Part shown: piece after piece, positions 51,117-60,923 of the stretch
How the letters are laid out: each line of letters starts with the position of its first letter
How positions within the stretch are numbered: position 1 is the first letter of the stretch
Origin: Leucobacter aridicollis
GTDB taxonomy: Bacteria; Actinomycetota; Actinomycetes; Actinomycetales; Microbacteriaceae
Length of the DNA: 64,000 bases
Direction of reading: 5' to 3'
Assembly: GCF_013409595.1 (NCBI RefSeq)
Contig: NZ_JACCBD010000001.1
Span: forward strand, 3,162,001-3,226,000
Position numbers and translations under genes: made by a program
Notes under the pieces: generated by a model
Databases searched by the model: none
What the model was told of the DNA's origin: nothing
The model's input: only the letters and a program-made list of their open reading frames with translations

Positions 51117-54100
51117 TTGTCTCAGGCAACCCCACGCCCCCAGGACCTCGCCGACGAGGCCGTCAAGCTCGCGCGCAAGTGGATCACTGAAGCCGCCACC
51201 ATCCCCGCTGACGCCTCCGCAGCGCGCCTCGCTGGCGTGCTCCGCGACCCGAACGGTCTGGACTTCACCGTCGGATTCGTCGACGGCGTCGTCCGCCCCG
51301 AGGACCTCGGTGTTGCCGCGAAGAAACTCAAGGACCTCGTCCCGCTGACCCCCGGCTTCCTGCCCGGCGTCATGCGCGGCGCAATCGGCCTGGGCGGCGC
51401 ATTCGCGAAGCCGATGCCCGGCGTCGTCGTGCCGATCGCGCGCAAGGTGCTGCGCCAGATGGTGAGCCACCTCATCATCGACGCGACCGATTCGAAGCTC
51501 GGTCCCGCCATCGCGAAGATCAAGCGCGACGGCGTCCGCCTGAACGTGAACCTCCTCGGCGAGGCGATCCTCGGCCAGGGCGAGGCGGAGCGCCGCCTCG
51601 CGGGCACGCACAAGCTGCTCTCGCGCCCCGACGTCGACTACGTCTCAATCAAGGTCTCCTCGACCGTCGCGCCGCACAACCACTGGGCGTTCGACGAGGC
51701 GATCGAGCACATCGAGTCGCAGCTCGTCCCGCTCTTTGAGCGCGCGGCCGCTGCGTCGCCGCAGAAGTTCATCAACCTCGACATGGAGGAGTACAAGGAT
51801 CTCGATCTCACGCTTGAGGTCTTCACTCGGATCCTCGACCGTCCCGAGTTCCTGAACCTCGAGGCCGGCATCGTGCTGCAGGCATACCTGCCTGACGCAC
51901 TCGGCGCGATGATGCGGCTGCAGGAGTGGTCGGCTGCTCGCGTCGCACGCGGTGGCGCAGCGATCAAGGTCCGCCTCGTGAAGGGCGCGAACCTCCCGAT
52001 GGAGCTCGTGGACGCCGCAATCCACGGCTGGCCCGCGGCGACCTGGGGCTCGAAGCAGGACTCGGACACGAGCTACAAGGCTGTCCTCGACTACGCGCTC
52101 ACCCCCGAGCGCGTAAAGAACGTGCGTCTCGGCGTCGCCGGCCACAACCTGTTCGACCTCGCCCTCGCGTGGCTGCTCGCGAAGGGCCGCGGCGCCGAGT
52201 CGGGCCTCGAGGTGGAGATGCTGCTCGGCATGGCAACCGGCCAGGCAGAGGCAGTGCGACGCGACGTTGGCGGCCTGCTGCTCTACGTGCCCGTCGTGCA
52301 CCCCGAGGAGTTCGACGTTGCGATCTCCTACCTGATTCGCCGCCTCGAGGAGGGCGCGAGCCAGGAGAACTTCATGTCGGCAGTGTTCGAGCTGAACGAC
52401 AACTCGCAGCTGTTCGAGCGCGAGAAGAACCGCTTCCTCGCGTCGCTCGGCGAGCTTGAGCACATCACCGCTGACGGCGATCCCGAAAACTTCGCTGTGC
52501 CGCCGTCGAACCGCGTGCAGGATCGCCGCGTCTACGACCAGGCCGGCGTCGAGGCGCGCGTTGACGCGCTCGTCGCTCAGGGCCGCAAGGGCGAGTTCGA
52601 GAACACCCCCGACAGCGACCCGGATCTGCCCGGGAACCACGTCTGGGGCCGCGAGATCGCCGACCGCATGGTCGCGTCGAAGCTCGGCGACAACCTCGTC
52701 TCGGAGGCGCTCGTCGAATCCGCAGAGGATCTCGACGAGATCGTCGCACGCGGCGTCGCGGCGAACGACAGCTGGCAGGCCCTCGGCGCCGACGAGCGCG
52801 CCCGCATCCTGTACCGCGCTGGCGAGAAGCTTGAGGAGCGCCGCGCGCAGCTGCTCGAGGTCATGGGTTCCGAGTGCGGCAAGACCCTCGACCAGGGCGA
52901 CCCCGAGGTGTCGGAAGCGATCGACTTCGCGAACTACTACGCGATGCTCGGCCAGGTCATCGGCCAGGTCGACGGCGCCACGTACAAGTCGCAGAAGCTC
53001 ACCGCGGTGATCCCGCCGTGGAACTTCCCCGTCGCCATCCCCGCTGGCGGCGCACTGTCCGCGCTCGCTGCAGGCTCGTCGGTCATCATCAAGCCTGCAT
53101 CGAACTCGGCTCGCTCGGGCGCCGTCATGATCGAGGCCCTGTGGGAGGCCGGCGTGCCCCGCGACGTGCTGCAGCTCGTGCAGTTCGCCGACCGTGCGCT
53201 CGGATCGAAGCTCGTCGCCGATCCGCGCGTCGACCGCCTGATCCTGACCGGCGCGTACGAGACCGCGGTGAACTTCCGCGAGCTCCGCGCCGATCTGCCG
53301 ATCCTCGCCGAGACCAGCGGCAAGAACGCGATCATCGTCACCCCGAACGCAGACCTGGATCTCGCGGCGAAGGACGTCGTGCAGTCGGCGTTCGGCCACG
53401 CCGGCCAGAAGTGCTCGGCCGCGTCGCTCGTGATCCTCGTCGGCTCCGTCGCCACCTCGAAGCGCTTCCGCGGCCAGCTCATCGACGCTGCTCGCTCGCT
53501 GAAGGTGGGCACCCCGGAGAACCTCGAGACGCAGATGGGCACGATCATCACCGCGCCCGACGGCAAGCTCAAGCGCGGGCTCACGACCCTCAGCGCCGGC
53601 GAGAAGTGGCTCATCGAGCCGAAGCCGCTCGAGAGCGACAGCCCGCTCGCAGTCGATAAGAAGGGCGGCAACAAGCTCTGGAGCCCTGGCGTCCGCGAGG
53701 GCGTGAAGCGCGGCTCCGAGTACCACCTCACCGAGTACTTCGGCCCGATCCTCGGCATCATGACCGCCGCGACCCTCGACGAGGCGATCGACATGGTCAA
53801 CGAGATCGATTACGGTCTCACGAGCGGCCTGCACTCGCTCGACCGTGACGAGATGGCGCTCTGGCTCGACCGCATCCAGGCGGGCAACCTGTACGTCAAC
53901 CGCGGCATCACTGGCGCGATTGTTCGCCGCCAGTCGTTCGGTGGCTGGAAGAAGTCGGCGATCGGCGCTGGCACGAAGGCCGGCGGCCCGAGCTACCTCT
54001 ACGGTCTCGGCGAGTGGGAAGACGCACCCGTGTCGGCGGCGCTCACCGCGCCGCGCCCGGCGGCGGCCCCGATCCTCACCGCCGCGCAGCAGGCCGGCGT

Positions 54101-54674
54101 CGCCGGCGCCGAGCTCGAGTGGCTGCGTGCCGCGCTCGGCACCGACGCGTCGGCGTGGGAGTCGGAGTTCGGGATCGCCCGCGACGCCTCGGGCGTCGGC
54201 GTCGAGCGCAACCTGCTCCGCTACCGTGCGGTGCCGGTGACGGTGCGCGCCGCGGCGGACGCTCCGATCCACCACGTGGTCCGGACGGTGGCGGCCGGCG
54301 TCGCAGCGGGCTCGAAGCCCACAGTGAGCACCCCGACCGCGCTGCCCGAGCCGATCTCGAAGGCGTTCAAGGCGGCTGGCGTTGAGGTCGTCTTCGAGGA
54401 CGACGCAGCCTGGGCAGCGCGCCTCGGCCGCATCGCCGCGCAGGACGGCCCGAACGCGAGCGCTCGCATTCGCCTGATCGCTGGCGCAAGCCGCGCCGAA
54501 GGTCTCGCGGCCATCACCGCGGCGACCGGCGGCAAGCCCGATATCGCTGTGTACGGCGGCGACGTCGTCTCGGCTGGTCGCGTCGAAATGCTGCCGTTCA
54601 TGCACGAGCAGGCCGTCTCGATCACCGCGCACCGGTTCGGCACGCCGAACAAGCTGTCCGAGGGCCTGATCTAG
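51117..54674 (+). CDS. putA: Bifunctional proline dehydrogenase / pyrroline-5-carboxylate dehydrogenase PutA
   Basis: 1185-residue enzyme that oxidises proline to glutamate with FAD and then NAD. The proline dehydrogenase barrel (about 90-420) shows YVSIKVSSTVAPHN, LEAGIVLQAYLPDALGAMMR and IKVRLVKGANLPME. The aldehyde dehydrogenase part has ETSGKNAIIVTPNADLD and the catalytic C766 in FGHAGQKCSAASLVI, and FGGWKKSAIGAGTKAGG. A C-terminal extra domain of about 180 residues follows. There is no N-terminal DNA-binding domain, so it does not self-regulate. TTG at 51117, preceded by GAAAGGA with 6-base spacing, is preferred to ATG 51102, which lacks a ribosome site. Confidence 0.93.
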   Translation: MSQATPRPQDLADEAVKLARKWITEAATIPADASAARLAGVLRDPNGLDFTVGFVDGVVRPEDLGVAAKKLKDLVPLTPGFLPGVMRGAIGLGGAFAKPMPGVVVPIARKVLRQMVSHLIIDATDSKLGPAIAKIKRDGVRLNVNLLGEAILGQGEAERRLAGTHKLLSRPDVDYVSIKVSSTVAPHNHWAFDEAIEHIESQLVPLFERAAAASPQKFINLDMEEYKDLDLTLEVFTRILDRPEFLNLEAGIVLQAYLPDALGAMMRLQEWSAARVARGGAAIKVRLVKGANLPMELVDAAIHGWPAATWGSKQDSDTSYKAVLDYALTPERVKNVRLGVAGHNLFDLALAWLLAKGRGAESGLEVEMLLGMATGQAEAVRRDVGGLLLYVPVVHPEEFDVAISYLIRRLEEGASQENFMSAVFELNDNSQLFEREKNRFLASLGELEHITADGDPENFAVPPSNRVQDRRVYDQAGVEARVDALVAQGRKGEFENTPDSDPDLPGNHVWGREIADRMVASKLGDNLVSEALVESAEDLDEIVARGVAANDSWQALGADERARILYRAGEKLEERRAQLLEVMGSECGKTLDQGDPEVSEAIDFANYYAMLGQVIGQVDGATYKSQKLTAVIPPWNFPVAIPAGGALSALAAGSSVIIKPASNSARSGAVMIEALWEAGVPRDVLQLVQFADRALGSKLVADPRVDRLILTGAYETAVNFRELRADLPILAETSGKNAIIVTPNADLDLAAKDVVQSAFGHAGQKCSAASLVILVGSVATSKRFRGQLIDAARSLKVGTPENLETQMGTIITAPDGKLKRGLTTLSAGEKWLIEPKPLESDSPLAVDKKGGNKLWSPGVREGVKRGSEYHLTEYFGPILGIMTAATLDEAIDMVNEIDYGLTSGLHSLDRDEMALWLDRIQAGNLYVNRGITGAIVRRQSFGGWKKSAIGAGTKAGGPSYLYGLGEWEDAPVSAALTAPRPAAAPILTAAQQAGVAGAELEWLRAALGTDASAWESEFGIARDASGVGVERNLLRYRAVPVTVRAAADAPIHHVVRTVAAGVAAGSKPTVSTPTALPEPISKAFKAAGVEVVFEDDAAWAARLGRIAAQDGPNASARIRLIAGASRAEGLAAITAATGGKPDIAVYGGDVVSAGRVEMLPFMHEQAVSITAHRFGTPNKLSEGLI

Positions 54675-54688
54675 GCCGTCCTGCCGTT

Positions 54689-54718
54689 GGGGCCGGGAAC
54701 CGCAAGGGTCCCGGCCCC
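54689..54718 (+). terminator. Terminator after putA
   Basis: GGGGCCGGGA pairs fully with TCCCGGCCCC (10 bp) 15 bases downstream of the stop; loop 10 bases. No strong T-run. Confidence 0.65.
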
Positions 54719-54831
54719 TCGGCATGTTCCGGGTTACGTTAGATGTGGCCCGGACCTCCCCCACCGAAACACCACTAAGAACCCACACCCAGCACCTACG
54801 CCCCAACGCAACCAACGGAAAGGCGACACCG

Positions 54832-56334
54832 ATGTCTGACCAGTTCTTCCTCTACCTCGCGCTCGGAATCTACTTCGCAGCCATGCTCTTCATCGGCTGG
54901 CTCGCGTTCAGGCGCACGAGCGACCACGAGGGCTACATGCTTGCGGGCCGGGGTCTGCCGCCGTGGGTCGCCGCGCTCTCGGCAGGCGCCTCCGACATGT
55001 CCGGCTGGCTCATCATGGGTCTGCCTGGCGCGATCTTCGCGACCGGCCTCATCGAGGGGTGGATCGCCGTCGGCCTCCTCATCGGCTCCTACCTCAACTG
55101 GCGACTTGTCGCCCCACGGCTCCGCGCCTACTCCGAGGTCTCGCGCAACTCGATCACCGTGCCGAGCTTCTTTGAGAACCGCACGCGCGATCGCTCGCAC
55201 CTGCTGCGGAGTATCTCGAGCGTCATCATCCTGGTCTTCTTCACCCTCTACGCGTCGTCTGGCATGGTCGCCGGTGGCAAGTTCTTCGAGAGCGCATTCG
55301 GCGGCGACTACTTCGTCGGTATGCTCCTCGTCACCGCGGTGACGCTCGGCTACACCCTCTTCGGCGGGTTCCTCGGTGCGTCGCTCACCGACGTCGTGCA
55401 GGGCCTCATGATGGTCGTCGCGCTCGTCGTCGTGCCCGTGATTGCGATCATCACGATCGGCGGCTGGGGCGAGACCGTCGACATCGTCGAGACCGTGGGC
55501 GCCGCGAACCTCTCGCTCTTCGGCGGCGGCAGCATGACGACGAGCGCCGTGGTGCTCGTCGTCGCCTCCGGCCTCGCCTGGGGGCTCGGCTACTTCGGGC
55601 AGCCGCACATCATCGTGCGCTTCATGGCGCTCCGCACGCCGGGCGAGGCGAAGTCCGCGCGGCGCATCGCGACCTCCTGGCAGTTCCTGTCGCTCGCTGG
55701 CGCCGTGGCAGCGGGCCTCGTCGGCATCGCCTACTTCGACAAGTTCGGCGGCGCCCCGAGCGATCCCGAGACCATCGTGCTGCTGCTCGCACAGGTGCTG
55801 CTGCACCCGCTCGTTTCCGGACTCGTACTCGCCGCGGTGCTCGCCGCGATCATGAGCACGCTCTCGAGCCAGCTCATCGTGTGCTCTTCCGCTCTCGTCG
55901 AGGACCTCTACCGGATCATGCGCAAGACGCCCCCTAGCGAGAAGACCCTCGTGGTGCTCGGCCGCCTCGGCGTGCTCGCTGTCGCCGTCGTCGCCGCGTT
56001 GCTGGCGATCAGCCCGAACGACTCGATCCTCGGCCTGGTGAGCTTCGCGTGGGCGGGCTTCGGCGCTGCGTTCGGCCCGGTCGTGCTGCTCAGCCTCTAC
56101 TGGCGCAAGCTCACGAACTGGGGCGCGCTCTCGGGCATGCTCGTCGGCGCGGTCTCCGTCTTTGTTTGGAAGGCGTTCGACACCGGGCTCTACGAGCTGC
56201 TCCCCGGCTTCATTCTCGCCCTCGCGACCGCGATGATCGTGAGCCTGTTCACGTTCAAGCACGACGCAGAGATCGACACAGAGTTTACGACGACCATGAG
56301 TCTCGTGATCCCCGGCGCCAAGAACGCCGACTAG
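54832..56334 (+). CDS. putP: Sodium/proline symporter PutP
   Basis: Solute:sodium symporter, 500 residues, about 13 helices. Family markers: MLAGRGLPPWVAALSAGASD near the N-terminus (helix 2 with the sodium-site serines), DMSGWLIMGLPGAIFATGLI, GYFGQPHIIVRFMAL and the helix VLAAIMSTLSSQLIVCSSAL typical of PutP. AAGG lies 9 bases before the ATG. Supplies L-proline for PutA. It is separated from putA by a hairpin but on the same strand. Confidence 0.94.
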   Translation: MSDQFFLYLALGIYFAAMLFIGWLAFRRTSDHEGYMLAGRGLPPWVAALSAGASDMSGWLIMGLPGAIFATGLIEGWIAVGLLIGSYLNWRLVAPRLRAYSEVSRNSITVPSFFENRTRDRSHLLRSISSVIILVFFTLYASSGMVAGGKFFESAFGGDYFVGMLLVTAVTLGYTLFGGFLGASLTDVVQGLMMVVALVVVPVIAIITIGGWGETVDIVETVGAANLSLFGGGSMTTSAVVLVVASGLAWGLGYFGQPHIIVRFMALRTPGEAKSARRIATSWQFLSLAGAVAAGLVGIAYFDKFGGAPSDPETIVLLLAQVLLHPLVSGLVLAAVLAAIMSTLSSQLIVCSSALVEDLYRIMRKTPPSEKTLVVLGRLGVLAVAVVAALLAISPNDSILGLVSFAWAGFGAAFGPVVLLSLYWRKLTNWGALSGMLVGAVSVFVWKAFDTGLYELLPGFILALATAMIVSLFTFKHDAEIDTEFTTTMSLVIPGAKNAD

Positions 56335-56343
56335 CACTCCCCC

Positions 56344-56377
56344 GCGCGGGTGGGGCGGAACCTCGCCCCACCCGCGC
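56344..56377 (+). terminator. Terminator after putP
   Basis: GCGCGGGTGGGGCG (56344-56357) pairs with CGCCCCACCCGCGC (56364-56377); 14-bp stem, 6-base loop, 9 bases after the stop, followed by a C/T-rich tail. Confidence 0.75.
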
Positions 56378-56411
56378 ACCCCATCCTTCTCACTCTGAAA
56401 GACCGACCGCA

Positions 56412-57449
56412 ATGACGCACCCCCAGTCCCCCTCGACCTGGATCCACACCACCGACTATCACACGGCGGGCGAGCCGTTCCGCATCGTGCACGAGGGGCT
56501 CCCCGAGCTTCCCGGGGACACGGTCGGGGCGCGCCGCGTTGCAGCGATCGACAACGCGGGTGGGATCGACGACCTGCGGGCGCTGCTCTGCAACGAGCCG
56601 CGCGGCCACGCCGACATGTACGGCGGCTTCATCACGCCGCCCGACGACGACGGCGCCGCGTTTGGCGTGCTGTTCTGGCACAAGGACGGCTTCTCGACGG
56701 CGTGCGGGCACGGCACCATCGCGCTTGGCGTCTGGGCGACCGACACCGGGCTCGTCGAGAGCGACCCCGACGGCATCACAGAGGTTGTCATCGACGTCCC
56801 CTCCGGCCGCGTCGCAGCCCTCGTCGAGCGCTCCGGCGGCAAGCTCGTCGGAGCGACGTTCAGGAACGTCGCGTCGTTCGTCATCGCCCGCGGCGTCTCG
56901 GTGCAGACCTCGCGCGGCGAGGTGACGGCGGACCTCTCCTATTCGGGCGCGATCTACGCATCGGTGCGCGCGCAGGATCTCGATCTCACGGTTGCCCCAG
57001 GGCAGTACACGGATCTCATCGCGCTCGGGCGGGAGATCAAGTGGGCGCTGAACGAGTCGGCCGAGGCGCAGTTCGCTGACGATCCGCGCCTCTCGGGCGT
57101 GTACGGCACGATCCTCTGGGACGACCTCGGACGCCACGACGGCGGTCCCCGGCAGCGCAACATCACCGTCTTCGCCGACGGCGAGGTTGACCGCTCCCCC
57201 TGCGGCTCCGGCACCGGCGCCCGGGTCGCGCTGCTCGCGGACAGCGGCGTGCTCGGCCCGGACGAAACCCTTGAGCACCGCTCCATCGTGGACACGGTAT
57301 TCTCGGCGAGCTGGGGCGCCGCCGCCGAGCGTGCGGACGGCACCGCCACGGTCGTCCCCCACGTCACCGGTACGGCCTACCAGACGGGCGAGCACCGCTT
57401 CATGCTCGACCCCGCGGACGCCCTCGGGACCGGGTTCACGCTGCGCTAA
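56412..57449 (+). CDS. Proline racemase family enzyme (4-hydroxyproline 2-epimerase or proline racemase)
   Basis: 345 residues. Both catalytic cysteines are present: C98 (STACGHGTIALG) and C264 (RSPCGSGTGA), which marks a racemase/epimerase. Trans-3-hydroxyproline dehydratases of this family carry Thr at the second place and so are less likely. HTAGEPFRIV near the N-terminus is also typical. Placed after putP and before a GntR regulator, so it probably funnels hydroxyproline or D-proline into central proline catabolism. No D-hydroxyproline oxidase is in the window. Confidence 0.88.
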   Translation: MTHPQSPSTWIHTTDYHTAGEPFRIVHEGLPELPGDTVGARRVAAIDNAGGIDDLRALLCNEPRGHADMYGGFITPPDDDGAAFGVLFWHKDGFSTACGHGTIALGVWATDTGLVESDPDGITEVVIDVPSGRVAALVERSGGKLVGATFRNVASFVIARGVSVQTSRGEVTADLSYSGAIYASVRAQDLDLTVAPGQYTDLIALGREIKWALNESAEAQFADDPRLSGVYGTILWDDLGRHDGGPRQRNITVFADGEVDRSPCGSGTGARVALLADSGVLGPDETLEHRSIVDTVFSASWGAAAERADGTATVVPHVTGTAYQTGEHRFMLDPADALGTGFTLR

Positions 57450-57465
57450 ACCAGTATCGCCGCGG

Positions 57466-57492
57466 ATGGCCGGAGGGGTTCCCTCCGGCCAT
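57466..57492 (+). terminator. Terminator after the racemase-family gene
   Basis: ATGGCCGGAGGG (57466-57477) pairs with CCCTCCGGCCAT (57481-57492) around GTT, 16 bases after the stop, followed by TTGTGC. Confidence 0.75.
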
Positions 57493-57567
57493 TTGTGCGC
57501 TCGCCCAGCGGCGTCACGGACTACGCGGTATAGAGTTTCTGCCACGAGGAGTGGAGGAAGAACGCCT

Positions 57568-58257
57568 GTGATCGAGATGCTGCGGTTCCCGCCAAAGACG
57601 CTACGGGAGCAGGCGCTCGTCGAATTGCGATCCCTCCTCGTGTCGGGCGCGCTGAAGCCAGGCGAGGTGTACTCCGCTACGGCCATCGCCGCGGAGCTCG
57701 AGGTGTCGCACGGCCCCGTGCGCGAGGCCATGCTGTCGCTCGTCAACGACGGCATGATGGAGGTTGTGCGAAATCGAGGGTTTCGCGTCGTCACGATTAG
57801 CCGTCGCGATCGCGAGAACATCGCCGAGATTCGCACGCTGCTCGAGGTTCCCTCGATGATGAAACTCGCAGGCTCTCCGCGCGTGAGGGAGCGAGCCGAC
57901 GACTTCGCGGCGATCGTCGACAAGTTCTTCTCCGCCGCGAAAGCCGAAGACATCCTGGCATTCTTCGACGCTGACCGGGAGTTCCACCTCGGCTTGCTCG
58001 CGCTGCTCGACAACCCCCGTCTCACCGAGTACATCGGCACCCTGCGCGACCAGACCAGGCAATACGGCATCTACGAACTCGCGGTGCGCGGCGAGCTCGC
58101 AGCCTCAGCGCAGGATCACCGCAACATCCTCGACGCGCTCCTTGCCGGCGATGTCGACGCCGTCGAGCGCCTCATGATCGGCCACCTCCAATACCTCAGG
58201 TGGAGCCGGTGGACCTTCCCGGACCTTGAGGCCGCGGTGGAGCCACGCGGCGAGTAA
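57568..58257 (+). CDS. GntR-family regulator, FCD type (paralogue of the 61 kb gene)
   Basis: 229 residues. DNA-binding domain: TLREQALVELRSLLVSGALK, VYSATAIAAELEVSHGPVRE, AMLSLVNDGMMEVVRNRGFR. FCD domain with FFDADREFHLGLLALL, LRDQTRQYGIYEL and AQDHRNILDALLAGD, a pattern that suggests a metal-binding Asp/His set. GTG start with GGAGGA 9 bases upstream. It closely resembles the regulator at 61054-61767. Probably controls hydroxyproline genes on one or both sides. Confidence 0.9.
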   Translation: MIEMLRFPPKTLREQALVELRSLLVSGALKPGEVYSATAIAAELEVSHGPVREAMLSLVNDGMMEVVRNRGFRVVTISRRDRENIAEIRTLLEVPSMMKLAGSPRVRERADDFAAIVDKFFSAAKAEDILAFFDADREFHLGLLALLDNPRLTEYIGTLRDQTRQYGIYELAVRGELAASAQDHRNILDALLAGDVDAVERLMIGHLQYLRWSRWTFPDLEAAVEPRGE

Positions 58258-58263
58258 CGCACG

Positions 58264-58290
58264 GTGGCCGGCCCGCAAGGGGCCGGCCAC
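58264..58290. terminator. Bidirectional terminator between the GntR and dehydratase genes
   Basis: GTGGCCGGCCC (58264-58274) pairs with GGGCCGGCCAC (58280-58290), 7 bases after the GntR stop and 31 from the minus-strand stop. Tail TTCG. Confidence 0.75.
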
Positions 58291-58320
58291 TTCGCTGGCT
58301 AGGATCCTGCTCTGATCCCG

Positions 58321-59421
58321 CTAGTTGAAATCGGCGAGGAGCGTGAGCGCGCGCTCATCGACGGTGATGCCGAGGCCCGGGCCGGTGAGCGCGGTGCCGC
58401 GCCCATCGACCGATCGCGGCTCGTACCCCGCGACGTGCTCGTTCGTCCAGTCGTTCATGAACGAGACGTTGAACAGTTTCGTCGGGTCGGTCGTCGCCGC
58501 GAGGTGGTTCACGGCAGCCGAAGTGATGTCGCCGCCCCACGTATCCTCCATCGACACCTTGAGCCCCAGGCTCTCTGCCGCGTCGCGCAGCTGCAGCGCG
58601 CGGCTGAAGCCACCAACGCGCGAGTACTTCAGGTTGATCGCTGAGATGCCCGCCTCGCACTTCGCGCGGTAGAGGTCGTCGAGGGTAATGATGCACTCGT
58701 CGAGGATGAGCTGCTGGCTCGTCTGCTTCGCGACGAGGATGTTGTTGTCGATACCGCGGCAGGGCTCCTCGATGTACACGGGGATGTCGCCGATGAGCTT
58801 CACGGCCTTGATCGCGTCGTGCACGTCCCAGCCGCCGTTCGAGTCGGCGATCACGACGACGTCGTCAGGCACGGCCGCGACGACCGCGCGCGTGCGCGCC
58901 GCGTCGAGTTCGGGCTCGTTGCCGACCTTCAGCTGGAACCGTTTGATGCCCTCAGCCATGCGCGCCTCAACGAACGCGACCATCTGCTCGGGCGACTTGA
59001 GCGGCACCGCTTCGTAGAGCGGAAACTCGGGGTTCTGGATGCCGCCGGTGAGCGCCGAAACCGGCATGCCAGCCGCCTTCCCAAGCAGGTCCCAGAGCGC
59101 GATGTCGACGGGGCTCTTCGCCGCGCGCTGCTCGAGCAGTGCACCGTCCATCGCGGTGAGCGCGCCGCGGATGTCAAGTGCGTCGCGCCCGATCAGAGCG
59201 GGCGCGAGCTCGGCGATGCCGGCCCGCACGCCCGTCGCGAAGGCCGGGAGGTAGGTACTGCCGAGCGTGCAGACCTCGCCCCAGCCCGTGAGGCCGGCAT
59301 CCGTGTCGACCGCCACGACTGTCGATGCCTGCGCGGCCGCCGCGCGGCCGCCCGACATCACGTAGGTGCCGTGCTTGTAGGTGAGGTCGTAGCCGAACAT
59401 TCTGATGCCGGTGATCTGCAT
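58321..59421 (-). CDS. Enolase-superfamily (MLE/MR type) dehydratase or epimerase, hydroxyproline-related
   Basis: 366 residues. The metal ligands line up as D193 (VIADSNGGW), E218 (YIEEPC) and D241 (LILDECI). Catalytic lysines are K165 (RFQLKVG) and K265 (INLKYSRVGGF); the first lysine of the KxK motif is Gln (Q163). Such proteins include cis-3-hydroxy-L-proline dehydratase and hydroxyproline-betaine epimerase. Clustering with proline racemase, putA and GntR paralogues favours a hydroxyproline substrate, but this is inference. AAGGAG is 9 bases before ATG 59421. Downstream of the MHS transporter in the same unit. Confidence 0.82.
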   Translation of the reverse strand: MQITGIRMFGYDLTYKHGTYVMSGGRAAAAQASTVVAVDTDAGLTGWGEVCTLGSTYLPAFATGVRAGIAELAPALIGRDALDIRGALTAMDGALLEQRAAKSPVDIALWDLLGKAAGMPVSALTGGIQNPEFPLYEAVPLKSPEQMVAFVEARMAEGIKRFQLKVGNEPELDAARTRAVVAAVPDDVVVIADSNGGWDVHDAIKAVKLIGDIPVYIEEPCRGIDNNILVAKQTSQQLILDECIITLDDLYRAKCEAGISAINLKYSRVGGFSRALQLRDAAESLGLKVSMEDTWGGDITSAAVNHLAATTDPTKLFNVSFMNDWTNEHVAGYEPRSVDGRGTALTGPGLGITVDERALTLLADFN

Positions 59422-59498
59422 GTGTGTGTGCTCCTTTTCGTGGGGCTCGCGGGTGAGGGAGTTGGCGGGGTGTCGCGGGTTTGGCGGAGCCCGCGGGG

Positions 59499-60797
59499 TT
59501 AGCGGAGCTCGGTGCCGACGGTCTCGGGCGTGAGCCTCGCGGCAATGAGCGAGATCACAGCGAGCACGGCGAGGTAGACCATGACGAGCACGAGGTTGCC
59601 CGTGAGCGCCATGAGCCCGACGGCGATGAACGGCGCGAGGCCGCCTGCGAGCACCGTCGCGATGTTCGCGCTGATCGCGGTACCCGAGTAGCGGAAGCGG
59701 GTCGGGAAGAGCTCGGCGAACCACGCGGGCTCAACCGACAGCATGGGCGACATACCGAGGCCGTACGCGACGCCGAAGGCAAGCCACACCCAGAACGCGT
59801 TTGTCGTGTCGAGCAGCAGGAAGAAGGGCCAGAAGAACAGGATGAGGAACACGGCGCCGATCATGTAGACCTTGCGGCGGCCGATCTTGTCGGAGAGCCT
59901 GCCGAAGATCGGGATCATGAAGATCGCGACGACCGACGCGACCGAGACGCCGAAGGTCGTGGTGCTCGTGGGCACCCCAACGCCCTCGGCGTAGGTCACC
60001 GCGAAGGCGAGGATGATGTACGCGCCAGCGTTCTCGAACATGCGGATGCCGATGATGCCGAGGATGTGGCGCCACTCCGAACGGATCGACTGCATGAGGG
60101 TCGGGTTCTCGGTCGGGATCTCGATTGCGGCGGTGAAGGTCTCCGGCTCCTCGAGCTTGCGGCGGATGAGCCAGCAGATGAGCACGCCGACGGCGCTCAG
60201 CAAGAACGGGATGCGCCAGCCCCACGAGTGGAACGCGTCTTCCGGCATCGCGAGCGAGAGCAGCGCGAACAGGCCCGACGCGATGAGCGTTCCGATGTAC
60301 TCGCCCGAGTTGATAAGCGATGACAGGAAGCCGCGGCGCTCCTTCGGGGCGGTCTCTACGACGAGCACCGCCGAGCCCGACCACTCACCGCCGATGCCCA
60401 TGCCCTGCACGAGGCGCAGCACGACGAGCATGAGCGGCGCGAACAGCCCGATCTGCCCGTACGTCGGCAGCATGCCGATGAGCACCGTGCCGACGCCCAT
60501 GAGCATGATCGTGATCATCAGCGTGCGAGTGCGGCCGATCTTGTCACCGAGCCGCCCGAAGACAAAGCCGCCAATCGGCCGGGCAACGAAGCCGACCGCG
60601 AAGGTCGCGAACGAGGCGAGCACGCCGATGACCGGGTCAACGTCGGGGAAGAAGATCTTCGGGAAGATGATCGCCGCGGCGAGGCCGTACAGCGCGAAGT
60701 CATACCATTCGAGGGCCTGGCCGCTCACGCTCGCGGCGAGCGCCCGCCGGTACGCGGGCTCGTGCTGCGTCGATTGCTGTGCTTCTCGTGTCAACAC
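59499..60797 (-). CDS. MFS transporter, metabolite:H+ symporter (MHS) family
   Basis: 432 residues, 12 helices. MHS hallmarks: GQALEWYDFALYGLAAAIIF, FFPDVDPVIGVLASFATFAV, RPIGGFVFGRLGDKIGRTRT, GMGIGGEWSGSAVLVVETAP and FHSWGWRIPFLLSAV. Relatives carry proline/betaine (ProP), shikimate or dicarboxylates. GTG at 60797 has AAAGG 5 bases upstream; a GTG at 60803 would overlap it. First gene of an operon with the enolase-superfamily enzyme; probable cargo is a hydroxyproline or betaine. Confidence 0.9.
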   Translation of the reverse strand: MLTREAQQSTQHEPAYRRALAASVSGQALEWYDFALYGLAAAIIFPKIFFPDVDPVIGVLASFATFAVGFVARPIGGFVFGRLGDKIGRTRTLMITIMLMGVGTVLIGMLPTYGQIGLFAPLMLVVLRLVQGMGIGGEWSGSAVLVVETAPKERRGFLSSLINSGEYIGTLIASGLFALLSLAMPEDAFHSWGWRIPFLLSAVGVLICWLIRRKLEEPETFTAAIEIPTENPTLMQSIRSEWRHILGIIGIRMFENAGAYIILAFAVTYAEGVGVPTSTTTFGVSVASVVAIFMIPIFGRLSDKIGRRKVYMIGAVFLILFFWPFFLLLDTTNAFWVWLAFGVAYGLGMSPMLSVEPAWFAELFPTRFRYSGTAISANIATVLAGGLAPFIAVGLMALTGNLVLVMVYLAVLAVISLIAARLTPETVGTELR

Positions 60798-60923
60798 TGA
60801 CACCTTTCTCGTTGGGGAGGACGAGCCCTTCGCACTACCCCGAAACGTGACTGGCTGCGGGTTTGCGGGCGCACTGCGGCGGGCGATGGCGATCCGGGGG
60901 CGTGGCCGGCCCCGTTTCGCTAT

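Noticed and set aside
51645..54815. 1056-codon minus-strand frame opposite putA
   Set aside because: Putative antisense product is a His/Asp/Arg/Val-rich shadow of the PutA codons, without a ribosome site or known domain.
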